A stretch of DNA of 23,467 bases. It comes from CAYXWH01 sp964468755. GTDB taxonomy: Bacteria; Chloroflexota; Dehalococcoidia; Dehalococcoidales; RBG-16-60-22. The notes below the pieces were generated by a model, which was given only the letters and a program-made list of their open reading frames with translations, was not told the origin of the DNA and searched no databases. This document shows, piece after piece, positions 22,066 through 23,467 of the stretch. A program made the position numbers and the translations under genes. The stretch covers positions 1 through 23,467 of the forward strand of contig CAYXWH010000024.1 of assembly GCA_964468755.1 (NCBI GenBank), written 5' to 3'. How positions within the stretch are numbered: the stretch's first letter is position 1; each line of letters starts with the position of its first letter.

Positions 22066-23406
22066 ATGGTCCAGGATACCAGAATCAGGGTGCTCAACGG
22101 GGGCGCTGCCGGAGCCGGAAGCTATGTCCTGTACTGGATGCAGGCTTCGCAGCGGGCGGAGTGGAACCACGCGCTGGAGTATGCCGTGCAGGCAGCCAAC
22201 GAGCGTAATGAACCCGTTGTTGTCTATTTTGGCATCACTGACCGCTATCCCGAAGCCAATGAGCGGCACTACCAGTTCATGCTGGAGGGACTGGCTGAAG
22301 TCCGGCGTGGTCTCAAAGAGCGGAATATCAGTATGGTCATCGGTCATGAATCACCGGAGAGGGGGGTGGTGCGTCTGTCCCGGCTGGCGTCACTGGTGGT
22401 ATGCGACCGGGGATACCTGAGGGTCCAGCGACAATGGCGCGACTACGCGGCGCGGCACGTCGATTGCCCGCTCATACAGATCGAGAGCGAGGTTATCGTT
22501 CCGGTTGAGGAGGCATCTGCCCGGGAGGAGTATGCGGCGGCTACGTTGAGGCCGAAGATTAACAGGTTATTGCCCGGATACCTGTCCCCGATGGTCGCGC
22601 TGACTCCCAAAGCAGGCCCCGTTGACCTTGACTTTGACTCCGTTGATATTGAGGACATCGACCGGGCACTGGCCAGCCTGGACATCGACCGCAGCGTGAC
22701 CGCGGTTGACCACCTCCGTGGCGGCGCGAGTGAGGCGCGGCGGCATCTCGATGAGTTCCTCGGCGGTAAGCTGAACGACTACCCGGCGCTGCGGAATGAC
22801 CCCAACGCCCGCATGCTCTCCGATATGAGTCCGTACCTTCATTTCGGCCAGATTTCCCCGCTGTATATAGCCCTCAGGGTACTTGACACGGGCAGCCCGG
22901 CAGCTGACGCCTACCTTGAAGAGCTCATTGTCAGGCGTGAGTTGAGCATGAACTACGTCTTCCATAACCCGGACTATGATTCGTTTGATAGCCTTCCCCG
23001 GTGGGCGAAGGAGACGCTTCTGGCGCATAAAAGTGATACCAGGGAGTACCGGTATACAGTCGACGCCTTCGAGGAAGCCAAAACCCATGACCCTTACTGG
23101 AATGCTGCCCAGCGTGAAATGGTGCTGACCGGCAAGATGCACGGCTATATGAGAATGTACTGGGGCAAGAAAATCATTGAGTGGAGCCGTACTCCCGAAG
23201 AGGCGTTCCGGACAGCCCTCTACCTGAACAACAAATACGAGCTGGACGGGAGAGACCCGAACGGATATGCCGGGGTTGCCTGGTGCTTCGGCAAGCATGA
23301 CCGCCCCTGGATGGAGCGACCCGTCTTCGGCAAGGTGCGGTATATGAATGCCGGCGGGCTCAAACGCAAGTTCGATGCCGATTTATACGCTGCCAGGTAT
23401 AAGTGA
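22066..23406 (+). CDS. phr: Class II CPD photolyase
   Basis: Light-driven flavoenzyme that splits cyclobutane pyrimidine dimers in DNA, 446 residues from the chosen start. The N-terminal antenna/Rossmann domain opens RIRVLNGG and runs through SYVLYWMQASQRAEWNHAL to YFGITDRYPEANERH. The class II C-terminal FAD domain is clear: MSPYLHFGQISPLYIAL, then RRELSMNYVFHNPDYD, KMHGYMRMYWGKKIIEW, and the end signature WCFGKHDRPWMERPVFGKVRYM at 406-427. ATG at 22066 is preferred over 21913 because homologues begin near RIR, the promoter lies between the two, and GAGGTG stands 11 nt upstream. It is a single gene divergent from the MutY-like gene. It suggests that the organism or its ancestors meet sunlight. 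Confidence 0.94.
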   Translation: MVQDTRIRVLNGGAAGAGSYVLYWMQASQRAEWNHALEYAVQAANERNEPVVVYFGITDRYPEANERHYQFMLEGLAEVRRGLKERNISMVIGHESPERGVVRLSRLASLVVCDRGYLRVQRQWRDYAARHVDCPLIQIESEVIVPVEEASAREEYAAATLRPKINRLLPGYLSPMVALTPKAGPVDLDFDSVDIEDIDRALASLDIDRSVTAVDHLRGGASEARRHLDEFLGGKLNDYPALRNDPNARMLSDMSPYLHFGQISPLYIALRVLDTGSPAADAYLEELIVRRELSMNYVFHNPDYDSFDSLPRWAKETLLAHKSDTREYRYTVDAFEEAKTHDPYWNAAQREMVLTGKMHGYMRMYWGKKIIEWSRTPEEAFRTALYLNNKYELDGRDPNGYAGVAWCFGKHDRPWMERPVFGKVRYMNAGGLKRKFDADLYAARYK

Positions 23407-23467
23407 TGTGGGCGTCGCTGGCGGCGGTATTGAGAATGGCTCGACGCGAGTTCAGCCGATTTAGCTT

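Noticed and set aside
23407..23467. Start of a further gene at the right edge
   Set aside because: The 61 bp after the photolyase stop show no ribosome site with a start codon and no recognisable terminator.

Overview
The window looks like a piece of an uncultured, non-photosynthetic Chloroflexota genome, most likely Dehalococcoidia or a relative. This is inferred from style, not from a marker gene. The clues are lipoproteins with long Pro/Ala/Ser/Thr linkers after the lipobox, a DUF1616 protein beside a surface-glycan operon, CCA-encoding tRNAs, moderately high GC, and a bacterial stay-green homologue of the kind known from Anaerolineae. No chlorophyll, photosystem, phage or transposon gene is visible.

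Layout. (1) 81-1674, plus strand: a UDP-sulfoquinovose-synthase-like enzyme overlaps a thioredoxin by 23 bp. (2) 1848-3728, plus strand: a large polytopic membrane protein, possibly a GT-C-type glycosyltransferase. (3) 10482-3759, minus strand: a tight six-gene surface-glycan operon in the order flippase, murB, polysaccharide deacetylase, methyltransferase, murA, GT2 glycosyltransferase, with 4-bp overlaps or gaps of 18-29 bp. MurA carries Asp in place of the usual catalytic Cys. (4) 10678-11517, plus strand: a DUF1616 membrane protein diverges from that operon and ends at a clear intrinsic terminator. (5) 14388-11644, minus strand: a 914-residue parallel beta-helix lipoprotein with two homologous halves and Pro/Gly-rich loops. 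(6) 16507-14619, minus strand: a ROK sugar kinase and purQ. (7) 18360-16717, minus strand: an orphan family-5 ABC solute-binding lipoprotein. (8) 18902-18733, minus strand: tRNA-Trp(CCA) and tRNA-Leu(GAG) behind one good promoter. (9) 19265-20105, plus strand: a chagasin-type protease-inhibitor lipoprotein and a small membrane protein. (10) 20194-20903, plus strand: an extended -10 promoter, an overlooked 47-residue Cys-rich microprotein and a stay-green (SGR, Mg-dechelatase family) homologue. (11) 21841-20966, minus strand: a MutY-like DNA glycosylase without the iron-sulfur cluster cysteines. (12) 22066-23406, plus strand: a class II CPD photolyase with a textbook promoter.

How the genes work together. 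The first 11.5 kb is mainly cell-surface glycan building: an unusual sulfonated nucleotide sugar, UDP-MurNAc, flipping, deacetylation and glycosyl transfer. The right end groups a tetrapyrrole-type Mg-dechelatase homologue with two DNA-repair enzymes for photochemical and oxidative damage. The most interesting locus is the microprotein plus SGR pair at 20194-20903. Its enzyme keeps the three residues I recall as essential in a characterised bacterial SGR, yet no chlorophyll gene is present, so its natural substrate is open.
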